64,000 bases of DNA from Roseburia inulinivorans DSM 16841 (GCF_000174195.1 NZ_ACFY01000104.1:37883-101882), one strand, 5' to 3'. Numbered from the stretch's first letter, positions 34,661-44,697 are shown. A program made the numbers and translations. The notes: generated by a model not told the origin, from the letters alone.

Positions 34661-36277
34661 TTAAAAATCCATGTAAGAGAGATACAGCTCCTCAAAATCA
34701 TTTTCTTCTGCCAGATTGATGACTTCTGCCATGGTCTGGATTTTTTCAAGTTCTTCTTTTGAAATTCTGCCAAGTAAAACCTCTTTTGTCCCTGCAAGAA
34801 CTGTATTTCCGGCCGGGATCGTTTTCATCTCCAGTTCTTTCGGGATCAGGCCAATCCCTGCCGCCTTTTTGATATCTATCTTTGTTCCAAATCCACCTGC
34901 AAGATAACAGTCGTCCACTTCGTCAAACGTAATGCCCGCCTTTTTTACTAAAATATCCACTCCTGCACGGATCGCCGCTTTTGCCATCTGAAGTTCCCGG
35001 ATGTCATTCTGTGTGAATTTTACTTTTTCTGCCAGTTCATATCCAGTGTCAAAATAAAGATCCGAATATGTTCCATGTTCATCGATCATCTGATGCTCCC
35101 GGAGTTCATAAACCAGATCGATCATACCTGTTCCGCAGATTCCGATCGCCTGCTGTTTCTTATTTTCTCCATCTGTTTCACCGATCACCTGAAATCCGGC
35201 TTTCCCTGTCTCTTCCATGAAAACATGTGAGATCACTCCCGGAATGCTCGCCATGCCACAGGAAATATTTCCGCCTTCAAACGCCGGTCCTGCAGACGTG
35301 GACGTCACATACATATGACGGCAATTTCCAAGCACCATCTCCCCATTCGTTCCAATATCCAGCAGCAAATGATATCCTTCGGATCTGTGCATATTCATTT
35401 TTGCAATGCCAGCCATGATATCAGCCCCTACAAATGCTGAGATTCCAGGCAAAATCACAACTTTTGTATCCAATTCTTTCATTCCAAGAAAATCCGCAGC
35501 ACTGCCTTCCATCCATGAAAGGTCAACTGGCAGAAAAGGTGCCACACCCAGCGTCTCACATGAAAATCCGCGAAGCAGATGACACATCGTTGTGTTTCCA
35601 GCGATCACGATCCTTTGTATCTGCTGTTCCGTTATCTTTTCTTTTTGAAGAAGCTCCCTGATCAGTTTCTGAAGATCCTGCCGGATACACCGCTGTATCT
35701 CCCACTTTTTTCCACCATTAGATGCAGAAATTCTTGAAAGCACATCCGATCCATAAGTTCTCTGGTGATTAACGGAAACAGCAGTCTGGCAGTCTGCCTC
35801 TGTTTCCAGATTCACAAGCAGTGCCGCCAGAGTCGTTGTTCCGATGTCGATGCAGATTCCATAAAGTGCATTTTCTGTTTTCTCTGCCGTTCCTTCTGCT
35901 GTTTCTTTGTCCTGTATGCCGCCGCTTGTTTTCGCTTCTGCTGGCGTTTGGGTATAAGCTTCTGTAAGTTCTTCTGTATCCGTTTTCTGCTGCTTCTCCC
36001 ACTCTGAAAGAACTTCTATCGTTTCTTCTGACTCTGGGAGTTCCACTTCATATGCACCTACCGGATGAGATTGACAGGCAAGACGGTATCCATCCTCCAA
36101 TTGTTTTTCCGAAAAAACTTCTCTATCCCGCCTTGTCGGTTCTGTTGCGCCACGTTTGTACCGCACAATACATTTTCCGCAGATTCCATTGCCATTGCAT
36201 GGAGCACTGATGTATTCATTTTTTTCCTGTAACATTTCCAGAAGATTTTTCTGTTGTTTTGATCTGTCTATAATCAT
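34661..36277 (-). CDS. 2Fe-2S ferredoxin-ASKHA protein (RACo/RamA-like corrinoid reactivator, DUF4445)
   Basis: 538 residues. N-terminal 2Fe-2S ferredoxin domain (CNGNGICGKC...LACQ) then a Thr/Glu-rich linker and an ASKHA ATPase core: GICIDIGTTTLAALL, IAGNTTMCHLL, LLLDIGTNGEMVLG and the GICGTGMIDL and CYLAGGFGTKIDI blocks. Proteins of this type reduce inactive Co(II) corrinoids with ATP. The target could be a methionine synthase or a methyltransferase corrinoid protein elsewhere; metF only 4 kb away is suggestive, not proof. Single gene ending before the c-di-GMP gene with a 95-nt gap. Confidence 0.85.
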   Translation of the reverse strand: MIIDRSKQQKNLLEMLQEKNEYISAPCNGNGICGKCIVRYKRGATEPTRRDREVFSEKQLEDGYRLACQSHPVGAYEVELPESEETIEVLSEWEKQQKTDTEELTEAYTQTPAEAKTSGGIQDKETAEGTAEKTENALYGICIDIGTTTLAALLVNLETEADCQTAVSVNHQRTYGSDVLSRISASNGGKKWEIQRCIRQDLQKLIRELLQKEKITEQQIQRIVIAGNTTMCHLLRGFSCETLGVAPFLPVDLSWMEGSAADFLGMKELDTKVVILPGISAFVGADIMAGIAKMNMHRSEGYHLLLDIGTNGEMVLGNCRHMYVTSTSAGPAFEGGNISCGMASIPGVISHVFMEETGKAGFQVIGETDGENKKQQAIGICGTGMIDLVYELREHQMIDEHGTYSDLYFDTGYELAEKVKFTQNDIRELQMAKAAIRAGVDILVKKAGITFDEVDDCYLAGGFGTKIDIKKAAGIGLIPKELEMKTIPAGNTVLAGTKEVLLGRISKEELEKIQTMAEVINLAEENDFEELYLSYMDF

Positions 36278-36304
36278 TTTTTTCCTTCACCTTGAAAAAG
36301 CAAT

Positions 36305-36345
36305 AAATCAGCACTGCTTCCTCGATGGAATCAGTGCTGATTTTT
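36305..36345. terminator. Terminator between the AAA-ATPase gene and the ASKHA gene
   Basis: AATCAGCACTG (36306-36316) pairs with CAGTGCTGATT (36332-36342) with T-runs on both sides. On the minus strand it lies just after the stop at 36351. Confidence 0.8.
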
Positions 36346-36350
36346 GTATT

Positions 36351-38055
36351 TTATAGTTTTTCAACTACGACTTTGCAACGTTTTTTACAGAATGCAATTC
36401 CATATGCAAGAAGATCGTTTCGTCCATCCTCACGGAGTTCTGCGTCATATCTGTGATTCTTAATCTGCTCCATAGCTCGTTCACACGCCTTGTCAAGTTC
36501 ATTCATGGAATGTGCGTATTTCAGTTCTATCACGATTCCAACATCTGGATTCTTAGGCTTAAGCAAAATATCTGCATATCCATCACCAGATTCTCTATTC
36601 GATTTAACCGCCCAGCCCGAATAATTTTTTAAAATACCGATCAAAATACCATGATAAAAAATCTCTTTTTCTTCGTTTCTTGCTTTCGTATCTAAAACGC
36701 TGATTGTTTCGCCAAGAAACATTGTAAGTTCCTGCTGGATATCATCTGTCTTTCCTTCAAGAAAACCCCTGTTGATTTTTTCCGTAGATGCGTGGTCATT
36801 CGCAACTACCTGGTCAAACCAGTCACGGATTTGTAAAAGAAAGACTTCCCTGACTTCCTTGTTTGGAATGATCAATCTATACATCCCATTTTCTACATCA
36901 CCATTTTTTGTGAGATATCCGGTTGTAAAAAGAACACTCCACAAATTATCAATGCTGTTATCAATCTCGTCGTAGGTCAGATCCAAACGGATTCTCTTTT
37001 CGACTGCCTCTCCCACAATCAATTGTTCGATTTCATCCTTTGTAGTTTTATCTGCCATGTCGATAAATCGTTTTACAAGATCATTTCCACTACTGTTAAT
37101 CCAATATGCCTTTGGCTGCGATTTAGCCTCACTTACCAAATCGTCAACATAATTGATTACATCCCATGGGCAATAAATATCTGCATTACCAAAACGATAG
37201 CCATCATACCATTCCTTCACTTCTGTGAAATGCTTCTGCAGATTGTAGTCTTCCAGCTAATTTTTTTACTTCTTCATTCGTAAAGCCGAATTCTTCATCA
37301 TATCGAACATCGTCTGCCGAATAAACCTTAAAATTATTCAAGCCAGTAAAGATGCTCTCTTTGGAAACCCGAAGGCATCCTGTTAATACAGCAAACTGTA
37401 GAAAATCATTTGTTTTAAGTGCTTCACCGAACAATCCACGAATAAGTGCCACCATTTCTCTATAATAGCCATGCTGAAAGGCCTTATCAAGTGGAACATC
37501 ATACTCGTCGATCAAAACAATCGTTTTCTGACCATAGTGTTGATATAAAAGTTCTGAAATTTTCTTAAGTGAGAATTTCAGCTTCGTTGCAAGAGTAGTT
37601 TCCTGTTCCCCTTGAAGTGAAATCAAATCACGATATATATTCTTTTCGTCATTGTCCAGTCTGCTACTGTTCAGCAAGAACTTAAATCGTCTCACCTCGC
37701 CAGCAATCAACTCACACAGGGCAGACCGTGCTTCTTCAAATGTTAGTCCATCTACACCTTTGAGAGACAGAAATATAACAGGATACTTTCCCATATATTC
37801 CTTACAAAGTTCTTCATTCTGCGAAATATAAAGGCCATCAAATAATGCTGTGTCTGTTCCAATCTCGAAAAAGCTCTTAAGCATACTCATATTTAAGGTT
37901 TTTCCAAATCGGCGTGGTCTGGTAAATAAATTCACTTTACTCCAATTTTCAAGAAGCTGCTCTACCAATTTTGTTTTATCCACATAATAAAAGTCTAACT
38001 TCCGAATTTCCTGAAAGTTCTCAAAACCGACTGGAAGCTTTTTTAATTCCTGCAT
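36351..38055 (-). pseudogene. AAA-ATPase-like / PD-(D/E)XK nuclease-domain protein, frameshifted
   Basis: The 5' frame (38055 to about 37251) starts MQELKKLPVGFENFQEIRK after GGAGGAG and contains the AAA-ATPase-like domain (VNLFTRPRRFGKTLNMSML Walker A, KTIVLIDEYDVPLD Walker B). After VKKLA it shifts; one base removed from GGAA at 37251-37254 gives the expected ...DYNLQKHFTEVKEWYDGYRFG, which is open from there to 36351. The C-terminal part has a PD-(D/E)XK-type core (YADILLKPKNPDVGIVIELKYA). Proteins of this pair of domains are abundant in gut anaerobes; biological role not established. One extra base kills the full product unless it is a sequence error. Confidence 0.8.
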
Positions 38056-38133
38056 ATTTTACACACTCCTCCGAAGCTTTAGTCTTAGGATTGGGTTACA
38101 TACAGCAAGGTAGACCTGTCCTAGTGTGGTTTA

Positions 38134-38162
38134 ATTTTACCATTTAGTTTGACAAGTATCAA
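38134..38162 (-). promoter_or_regulatory. Promoter of the AAA-ATPase gene
   Basis: Minus strand -35 TTGATA (38157-38162), 17-nt spacer, -10 TAAAAT (38134-38139), about 75 nt before ATG 38055. Confidence 0.65.
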
Positions 38163-38245
38163 GCCGATAAGTCGTTGCTAAACAAAAATAACACCGATTT
38201 TCTTATGTTAGTTTCTTTATGAACAAAAGCAAACGAGACATTTAA

Positions 38246-38443
38246 ATGAATATTCAAAGAATCCGAGATTTGAGAGAAGATTCCAATTATACACAGGAAT
38301 ATATTGCAAAGCTGCTGAATGTAAACCAGCGCACTTATTCCAGATATGAAAATGGAGAACATGCAATTCCACTTACAATACTTTCTTTTCTGCAGACACA
38401 CAAAAAACTTCTCCAAAGAATGAGTACTCTTATTTATTGCTGA
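38246..38443 (+). CDS. Short XRE-type HTH protein, probably truncated
   Basis: 65 residues. Residues 1-45 are a clear helix-turn-helix (IQRIRDLREDSNYTQEYIAKLLNVNQRTYSRYENGEHAIPLTIL). After TIL the usual (.)LADFY...DYLLG tail is absent and replaced by SFLQTHKKLLQRMSTLIYC, so an internal deletion or frameshift removed the last helix. No good ribosome site precedes ATG 38246. The only plus-strand gene in this accessory stretch. 38444-38610 contains nothing that I can support. Confidence 0.5.
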   Translation: MNIQRIRDLREDSNYTQEYIAKLLNVNQRTYSRYENGEHAIPLTILSFLQTHKKLLQRMSTLIYC

Positions 38444-38610
38444 TAGCTGCCTGAGCAGAGTACACATTACATGGTGTTACCTTAACCCTTATTTGTAGTG
38501 CACAGCTGTATTGCAGGTGCCATAGTTGAAGGGGGTAATGCTGAGATTTAAACTCTCTTCTAAACTGAAATTTCATGAATTATCGCTTGCCTTAAACTTG
38601 CTGACACAAA

Positions 38611-39072
38611 TCATTTAGTTTCCAATCCACTCAAATAGAATTGATATAACAAATACACCAGAGAAAATATACCAATTAACAAATACGCCACATTTTCTTT
38701 TAAAGATACTAGATACGATGAGAATACAACAAAGCCAATAACCTTGATTACCGCTTTAATTTTTCGATTTTCAATCTTATCAATTTTACAACAGATAAAA
38801 CGTACTCCAATAACCATAGGAGAAAATAAGATTGCAATCAAAATTAATATAATATTTTGCTTATTAAAAATAAGCTTTGATAACTGTTTTTTCTCATTAT
38901 CCTTGATGTCCAAATACTGGTATAGCAATATAAGAGAGGCTTGGTCAGGAACACTTTTTCCCAATTCCCATTTCGAAATTGTCTGTCGCGTAACAAAGAC
39001 AACATCAGCCAGTTGTTGTTGGGTCAAGCCCTTTTCAATTCTGGCTGATTTAATCAAATCTGATATTTCCAT
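38611..39072 (-). CDS. XRE HTH regulator with C-terminal membrane helices
   Basis: 153 residues. HTH at 1-60 (LIKSARIEKGLTQQQLADVVFVTRQTISKWELGKSVPD), then three hydrophobic segments (IILILIAILFSPMVIGVRF, AVIKVIGFVVFSSYLV, VAYLLIGIFSLVYLLYQFYL). Membrane-tethered regulators of this shape occur next to small membrane or bacteriocin-immunity-like genes. Downstream partner of the 93-residue membrane protein at 39089 with a 16-nt gap. Target unknown. Confidence 0.75.
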   Translation of the reverse strand: MEISDLIKSARIEKGLTQQQLADVVFVTRQTISKWELGKSVPDQASLILLYQYLDIKDNEKKQLSKLIFNKQNIILILIAILFSPMVIGVRFICCKIDKIENRKIKAVIKVIGFVVFSSYLVSLKENVAYLLIGIFSLVYLLYQFYLSGLETK

Positions 39073-39088
39073 AGTTGTACTCCATTTA

Positions 39089-39370
39089 TTATCTGTTTTT
39101 AATAGTGTCGCATAATGTTATTGCTAAACAAGCAACTATTACAAGAAAACTCATCTGATGTTTAATAACAACGCAAAATAGGCTAATTGCCAATAACATA
39201 CCGATAAAAGCAATCATACTATACTTGTATATCCTAGGATGTTTTTGGGATAATGCATTCGATATTTTTACAATTACTGCTATCATAGGAATAATTAATA
39301 CCCCCATAACACCAAATAAAATTCCAGTTGCAACAACACTCATTTTGTTTTTCTTTAATTCCTTCAACAT
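39089..39370 (-). CDS. Small membrane protein of unknown function
   Basis: 93 residues with three hydrophobic stretches (VVATGILFGVMGVLIIPMIAVIV, MIAFIGMLLAISLFCVVI, FLVIVACLAITL). ATG is preceded by AGGAGG at 8 nt. It forms a two-gene unit with the membrane-tethered XRE regulator. I do not recognise a family. Confidence 0.65.
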   Translation of the reverse strand: MLKELKKNKMSVVATGILFGVMGVLIIPMIAVIVKISNALSQKHPRIYKYSMIAFIGMLLAISLFCVVIKHQMSFLVIVACLAITLCDTIKNR

Positions 39371-39550
39371 AAAAAGAACCTCCTTTGTTTTTGATACTTT
39401 GATATTAAAATAGAATTCTTTTTATGTCACGCAACGCTTGTGAAAACAGGCGCAACGGTAACGATTTTCATTCTGGTCATCGAAAGCAAAATTCAAATTC
39501 ATGTGCGCTTTCAATCTCACCGGAAGACTGAAATTTTAAAGTGTGCGTGT

Positions 39551-40042
39551 TTACAATAACAATCTTTCTGCTTCACATATATTTTCGACAGTTAAACCAA
39601 TACTTGCATCTGTAAGTATTTGATGTTTTCTAATTTCTTCATTATGCAAATCAAGGTCATCAATCACTATCCACTTTTCAATATTGTCGTACTGTGATAC
39701 CCATGCAAGTATTTCACTCGCTTTGACAAGACTAAATTTTTTGCTTTTTCTTATCTCCTCCGTTGTATGGTCTGGAGTTACACCATTGACTTTTATACCT
39801 TCCTTTTCAAGCATACTTATCAAGCGTTCTGCTTCTCTACGCAATGGCTTTACTTCACTATCAAACCAAAACTTCCAACCGGAATGTAATATAACCTTTG
39901 CACTTGTGTTTCTTATAAGTTGCCCCAATAACATTACTTTTTCTTCATCAATAAGTGTTCCATCACTTATTTCTCTTTGATGTGTATCATTCCAGAAATT
40001 AGAGTTAAGAACACCATCAATATCTAAAAATATTACTTTCAT
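39551..40042 (-). CDS. HAD-like hydrolase-fold protein
   Basis: 163 residues. The N-terminus MKVIFLDIDGVLNSNFW is HAD motif I with the nucleophile and acid Asp pair; motif II lies in VILHSGWKFW and motif IV in WIVIDDLDL. This short form (no cap) resembles the HAD domains of nucleic-acid-repair or nucleotidase-like proteins. Substrate unknown. Sits alone in the accessory stretch; the 180 nt before it hold nothing clear apart from the promoter of the small membrane-protein gene. Confidence 0.75.
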   Translation of the reverse strand: MKVIFLDIDGVLNSNFWNDTHQREISDGTLIDEEKVMLLGQLIRNTSAKVILHSGWKFWFDSEVKPLRREAERLISMLEKEGIKVNGVTPDHTTEEIRKSKKFSLVKASEILAWVSQYDNIEKWIVIDDLDLHNEEIRKHQILTDASIGLTVENICEAERLLL

Positions 40043-40073
40043 AATATATAATTCCTCGCTAAATTCACAGTTT

Positions 40074-40290
40074 TTATCTTGTAGTAATCATATTACATCT
40101 TCCCCAAGATTCATCCTTAAAACTAAACGCATTCTCTGTTAACGTTCTTTCCTTAAATCCCGCTTTTTCATAACATTTCTTCGCACCAGGATTTTCCGGA
40201 AAAACATTCAAATGTACTGCATCTGCTTTCGCTATTTCAAATGCATATTTAATAAAAAGATTAATAGAATTAAAAGAGAATTTACCACTA
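40074..40290 (-). pseudogene. C-terminal remnant of a GNAT acetyltransferase
   Basis: The minus-strand frame reads FSFNSINLFIKYAFEIAK, then VHLNVFPENPGAKKCYEKAGF (the acetyl-CoA-binding motif B region) and ends ...WGRCNMITTR at 40074. No start codon or N-terminal half exists; upstream it runs directly into the terminator of ppdK, so the front of the gene was lost. 40335-40452 shows no gene. Confidence 0.7.
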
Positions 40291-40292
40291 AG

Positions 40293-40334
40293 AAAAAAAA
40301 CCTCGCTACTGATAGAAATACCGGTAGTGAGGTT
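40293..40334 (-). terminator. Terminator downstream of ppdK
   Basis: AACCTCGCTAC (40299-40309) pairs with GTAGTGAGGTT (40324-40334), one G-U pair. The minus strand continues in T8; the plus strand also has T5. It lies about 120 nt after the ppdK stop. Confidence 0.75.
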
Positions 40335-40452
40335 CTTTTTATTATATTCATTCCTGCTATTGAATTAAGTTATTAATTCTCACAGAAATATATCCATATT
40401 CAGCAATACCTTCTCAAAGTTTTGCTTCTTAATTTAGTGATAAATCACTCGC

Positions 40453-43089
40453 CTACTTCTGAGAGATAGCTGCCTGAGCTGCTGCTAAACGAGCGATTGG
40501 TACACGGAATGGTGAGCAGGAAACATAGTCCAAACCAATCTTGTGGCAGAACTCTACGGAAGATGGATCTCCACCGTGCTCTCCACAGATACCAACATGA
40601 AGTTTTGGATTTACTGGTTTACCAAGTTTGATTGCCATATCCATTAACTTACCAACACCATTCTGGTCAAGTTTTGCAAATGGATCGTTCTCGAAGATCT
40701 TTGTATCATAGTAAGCATTTAAGAACTTACCAGCATCATCACGAGAGAATCCAAATGTCATCTGAGTTAAATCGTTCGTACCGAAGCAGAAGAAATCAGC
40801 TTCTGTAGCGATCTCATCAGCTGTAAGAGCAGCTCTTGGGATCTCGATCATAGTACCAACTTCATACTCTAATTTAACGCCTGCTGCTGCGATCTCAGCA
40901 TCTGCTGTCTCAACAACAACTTTCTTAACGTATTTTAACTCTTTAACTTCACATACAAGTGGAATCATGATTTCTGGTTTTACTGTCCAGTCTGAATGTT
41001 TCTTCTGTACGTTGATAGCTGCACGGATAACAGCTTTTGTCTGCATCTTAGCAATTTCTGGATAAGTAACTGCAAGACGGCATCCTCTGTGTCCCATCAT
41101 TGGGTTGAACTCATGTAAAGAAGCGATGATGTTCTTGATTGTCTCAACGGATTTACCCTGAGCTTTTGCAAGTTTCTCGATATCTGCTTCTTCAGTTGGA
41201 ACGAACTCATGAAGAGGTGGATCAAGGAAACGAATTGTAACTGGGTTACCTTCCAATGCTTCGTAAAGTGCTTCGAAGTCTCCCTGCTGATATGGAAGAA
41301 TCTTCTCAAGAGCAGCTTCTCTTTCTTCTACTGTATCAGAGCAGATCATCTCACGGAATGCAGCAATTCTGTCTTCCTCAAAGAACATATGCTCTGTACG
41401 GCAAAGTCCGATACCTTCTGCACCAAGCTCACGAGCTTTCTTAGCATCTGCTGGAGTATCTGCATTTGTACGAACTTTTAATGTTCTGTATTTGTCAGCC
41501 CATGCCATAACACGACCGAACTCACCAGCGATTGTAGCATCAACTGTCTTGATAGCTCCATCATAGATGTTACCTGTTGTACCATCGATAGAGATGTAAT
41601 CTCCTTCATGGAACTCTTTTCCAGCTAATGTGAATTTCTTATTTTCTTCGTCCATAGCGATATCGCCACATCCGGATACACAGCATGTACCCATACCACG
41701 TGCAACTACGGCTGCGTGGGATGTCATACCACCACGTACTGTTAAGATACCCTGGGAAGCCTTCATACCAGTGATATCTTCTGGAGAAGTCTCAAGACGT
41801 ACTAATACGACTTTCTCTCCTCTTGCATTCCAAGCCTCAGCATCTTCTGCTGTAAATACAACTTTACCACAAGCAGCTCCTGGAGATGCTCCAAGACCTT
41901 TTCCAAGTGGAGTTGCAGCTTTTAATGCAGCAGCATCAAACTGTGGATGTAATAATGTATCTAAGTTACGAGGATCGATCATTAATACTGCTTCTTCCTC
42001 TGTCTTATGTCCTTCATCAACAAGGTCGCAAGCGATCTTTAATGCAGCTGGAGCTGTTCTCTTACCGTTACGGCACTGTAACATGTAAAGTTTCTTGTTC
42101 TCTACAGTGAACTCCATATCCTGCATATCATGGTAGTGATTCTCAAGAGTCTCACATACTTTTAAGAATTCAGCGTAAGCTTCTGGGAATTCCTGCTCCA
42201 TCTGTGCGATTGGCATTGGGGTACGAACACCGGCAACTACGTCTTCACCCTGTGCATTGATCAAGAACTCACCCATAAGTTTGTTCTCACCTGTAGCTGG
42301 ATCACGTGTAAATGCAACGCCTGTACCGGACTCGTTATTTAAGTTACCGAATACCATTGGCATTACGTTAACAGCAGTTCCCCAGGAATATGGGATATCG
42401 TTGTCACGACGGTAAACGTTTGCACGTGGGTTGTCCCAAGAACGGAATACAGCTTCAATAGCAAGTTTTAACTGCTCTACAGGATCTGAAGGGAAGTCTG
42501 TTCCTAACTGGTTCTTGTACTCAGCTTTGAACTGCTCTGCTAATTCTTTTAAGTCTGCTGCTGTGAGGTCGATATCGAATTTAACGCCTCTTTCTTCTTT
42601 CATCTTGTCGATAAGCTGTTCGAAATATTTCTTACCAACTTCCATAACTACGTCAGAGAACATCTGAATGAAACGTCTATAGGAATCGTAAACGAAACGC
42701 TCGAATGCTGGATCTGGGTTACCAGCGATCATAGCTGCTACTACTTCGTCATTTAAACCAAGGTTTAAGATAGTATCCATCATACCTGGCATAGAAGCTC
42801 TTGCACCTGAACGAACAGATACTAATAATGGATTCTTAAGATCGCCGAATTTCTTTCCGTTGATCTCTTCCATTTTCTTAACGCCTTCCATAGCCTGAGC
42901 CATGATCTCGTCGTTGATCTTACGTCCATCTTCATAATACTGTGTACAAGCCTCTGTTGTGATTGTGAATCCCTGTGGTACAGGAAGTCCGATGCTTGTC
43001 ATCTCTGCAAGGTTGGCACCTTTACCACCAAGCAGGTTACGCATGGTCATGTCGCCTTCGCTAAACATATAAACCCATTTGTTTGCCAT
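40453..43089 (-). CDS. ppdK: Pyruvate, phosphate dikinase
   Basis: 878 residues, full length. Interconverts pyruvate + ATP + Pi and PEP + AMP + PPi, central in anaerobic glycolysis and gluconeogenesis. N-terminal ATP-grasp (GGKGANLAEMTSIGLPVPQGFTI, SVRSGARASMPGMMDT), swivelling domain with the phospho-His in GGMTSHAAVVARGMG (about residue 456), and PEP-binding TIM barrel (GLCRTEHMFFEEDR, FCFGTNDLTQMTFGFSRDD, CGEHGGDP). Excellent ribosome site AGGAGG and restricted codon use suggest a highly expressed gene. A large palindrome covers its promoter region. Confidence 0.98.
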   Translation of the reverse strand: MANKWVYMFSEGDMTMRNLLGGKGANLAEMTSIGLPVPQGFTITTEACTQYYEDGRKINDEIMAQAMEGVKKMEEINGKKFGDLKNPLLVSVRSGARASMPGMMDTILNLGLNDEVVAAMIAGNPDPAFERFVYDSYRRFIQMFSDVVMEVGKKYFEQLIDKMKEERGVKFDIDLTAADLKELAEQFKAEYKNQLGTDFPSDPVEQLKLAIEAVFRSWDNPRANVYRRDNDIPYSWGTAVNVMPMVFGNLNNESGTGVAFTRDPATGENKLMGEFLINAQGEDVVAGVRTPMPIAQMEQEFPEAYAEFLKVCETLENHYHDMQDMEFTVENKKLYMLQCRNGKRTAPAALKIACDLVDEGHKTEEEAVLMIDPRNLDTLLHPQFDAAALKAATPLGKGLGASPGAACGKVVFTAEDAEAWNARGEKVVLVRLETSPEDITGMKASQGILTVRGGMTSHAAVVARGMGTCCVSGCGDIAMDEENKKFTLAGKEFHEGDYISIDGTTGNIYDGAIKTVDATIAGEFGRVMAWADKYRTLKVRTNADTPADAKKARELGAEGIGLCRTEHMFFEEDRIAAFREMICSDTVEEREAALEKILPYQQGDFEALYEALEGNPVTIRFLDPPLHEFVPTEEADIEKLAKAQGKSVETIKNIIASLHEFNPMMGHRGCRLAVTYPEIAKMQTKAVIRAAINVQKKHSDWTVKPEIMIPLVCEVKELKYVKKVVVETADAEIAAAGVKLEYEVGTMIEIPRAALTADEIATEADFFCFGTNDLTQMTFGFSRDDAGKFLNAYYDTKIFENDPFAKLDQNGVGKLMDMAIKLGKPVNPKLHVGICGEHGGDPSSVEFCHKIGLDYVSCSPFRVPIARLAAAQAAISQK

Positions 43090-43162
43090 TTTATAATTCC
43101 TCCTAATATAAAATACTGTAACTTTTATTCAAACAGAGAGCATTAACCCCTGTTCTTGTCAC

Positions 43163-43225
43163 AAGTATGCACGTTTTTCCAAAACGCACATACTTATAAT
43201 ACCACACATTAACCAAAAGGCAACA
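43163..43225 (-). promoter_or_regulatory. ppdK promoter with overlapping palindrome
   Basis: Minus strand: TTGCCT, 16-nt spacer, -10 TATTAT (43196-43201). Directly after the -10 lie AAGTATGTGCGTTTT (43181-43195) and AAAACGTGCATACTT (43163-43177), a 15-bp inverted repeat with two central G-T pairs and a 3-nt gap. It covers the transcription start, so an operator is more likely than a leader hairpin. Confidence 0.55.
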
Positions 43226-43299
43226 ACTTTTTTGCTTCTTTTCGCCTATTTTTTATGCACATTTCACAATTTGAAATTCTATTCCATATTATGGAACTC

Positions 43300-44697
43300 T
43301 TACCATTCAAATTTCTTTGCAAAATATGCATCCAGATCTTCGATCTTGATACGCTCCTGCTCCATCGTATCACGGTCACGGACAGTCACTGCTCCGTCTG
43401 TCTCAGACTCGAAATCGTAAGTAACACAGAATGGGGTTCCGATCTCATCCTGTCTTCTGTAACGTTTTCCGATATTTCCTCTGTCGTCAAACTCACAGTT
43501 ATATTTCTTTGCAAGCTGTGCATATACTTTCTCAGCGCCCTCATTTAACTTCTTGGATAATGGAAGTACACCGATCTTAACAGGCGCAAGTGCCGGATGG
43601 AAATGAAGCACGGTTCTCATGTCCGGTTTTTCCTCTGTACCAATGTTCTCCTCATCATAAGCAGCACATAAGAATGCAAGTACCACACGGTCAGCTCCAA
43701 GAGATGGCTCGATCACATATGGGATATATCTCTCACCTTTTTCATCATCAAAGTAAGTGAGATCCTGTCCTGATACGTTCTGATGCCGTGTGAGGTCATA
43801 GTCTGTTCTGTCAGCGATACCCCATAACTCGCCCCATCCAAATGGGAATAAGAACTCAATATCGGTTGTTCCCTTGCTGTAGAAGCTAAGTTCTTCCGGT
43901 GAATGGTCACGAAGACGCATCTCATCCTCTTTGATACCAAGTGTCTGTAACCAGTCACGGCAGAATCCTCTCCAATACTGGAACCACTCAAGATCAGTAC
44001 CCGGCTCACAGAAGAACTCTAATTCCATCTGTTCGAACTCACGGGTACGGAATGTAAAGTTACCCGGTGTGATCTCGTTACGGAAAGATTTACCGATCTG
44101 ACCGATTCCAAATGGGATTTTCTTTCTGGAAGTTCTCTGTACATTTTTAAAGTTTACGAAAATTCCCTGTGCTGTTTCAGGTCTTAAATAAACTGTGTTC
44201 TTTGCATCTTCAGTAACACCCTGGAATGTTTTAAACATTAAGTTAAACTGACGGATGTCTGTGAAGTTATGTTTGCCACATGTAGGACATGGGATCTGAT
44301 GTTCCTCGATGAAATCTCTCATTTCTTCCTGTGTCCATCCATCCACAGAGCCCTTTAATTCAATGTTCTTCTCAGCAGCAAAATCCTCAATGATCTTATC
44401 TGCACGGAAACGCTCATGGCACTCTTTGCAATCCATTAACGGATCAGAGAATCCTCCGAGATGTCCGGATGCAACCCATGTCTGTGGATTCATAAGGATG
44501 GCACAGTCAACACCTACGTTGTAAGGGTTTTCCTGAATGAATTTCTGCCACCATGCTCTTTTTACGTTGTTCTTCAACTCTACACCAAGATTTCCGTAAT
44601 CCCATGTATTTGCAAGACCTCCGTAAATCTCAGAACCCGGATATACAAATCCTCTTGATTTTGCAAGTGCTACGATTTTGTCCATCGTCTTTTCCAT
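43300..44697 (-). CDS. glyS: Glycyl-tRNA synthetase, dimeric (alpha2) type
   Basis: 465 residues. Class II synthetase: motif 1 region near [39 protein letters not shown], motif 2 [14 protein letters not shown], motif 3 [13 protein letters not shown], then the anticodon-binding domain ([13 protein letters not shown]). It is the single-chain type (also called glyQS) as in Clostridia, not the alpha2beta2 type. GTGAGGA at 7 nt. Upstream space is only 87 nt and shows no T-box, unusual for Firmicute glyQS. Follows a lipoprotein gene. Confidence 0.96.
   Translation of the reverse strand: MEKTMDKIVALAKSRGFVYPGSEIYGGLANTWDYGNLGVELKNNVKRAWWQKFIQENPYNVGVDCAILMNPQTWVASGHLGGFSDPLMDCKECHERFRADKIIEDFAAEKNIELKGSVDGWTQEEMRDFIEEHQIPCPTCGKHNFTDIRQFNLMFKTFQGVTEDAKNTVYLRPETAQGIFVNFKNVQRTSRKKIPFGIGQIGKSFRNEITPGNFTFRTREFEQMELEFFCEPGTDLEWFQYWRGFCRDWLQTLGIKEDEMRLRDHSPEELSFYSKGTTDIEFLFPFGWGELWGIADRTDYDLTRHQNVSGQDLTYFDDEKGERYIPYVIEPSLGADRVVLAFLCAAYDEENIGTEEKPDMRTVLHFHPALAPVKIGVLPLSKKLNEGAEKVYAQLAKKYNCEFDDRGNIGKRYRRQDEIGTPFCVTYDFESETDGAVTVRDRDTMEQERIKIEDLDAYFAKKFEW

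Noticed and set aside
37244..38055. Two separate genes for the ATPase and nuclease-like halves
   Set aside because: The halves overlap in different frames and join into a single family-like sequence when one base is removed; the second half has no start signal of its own.
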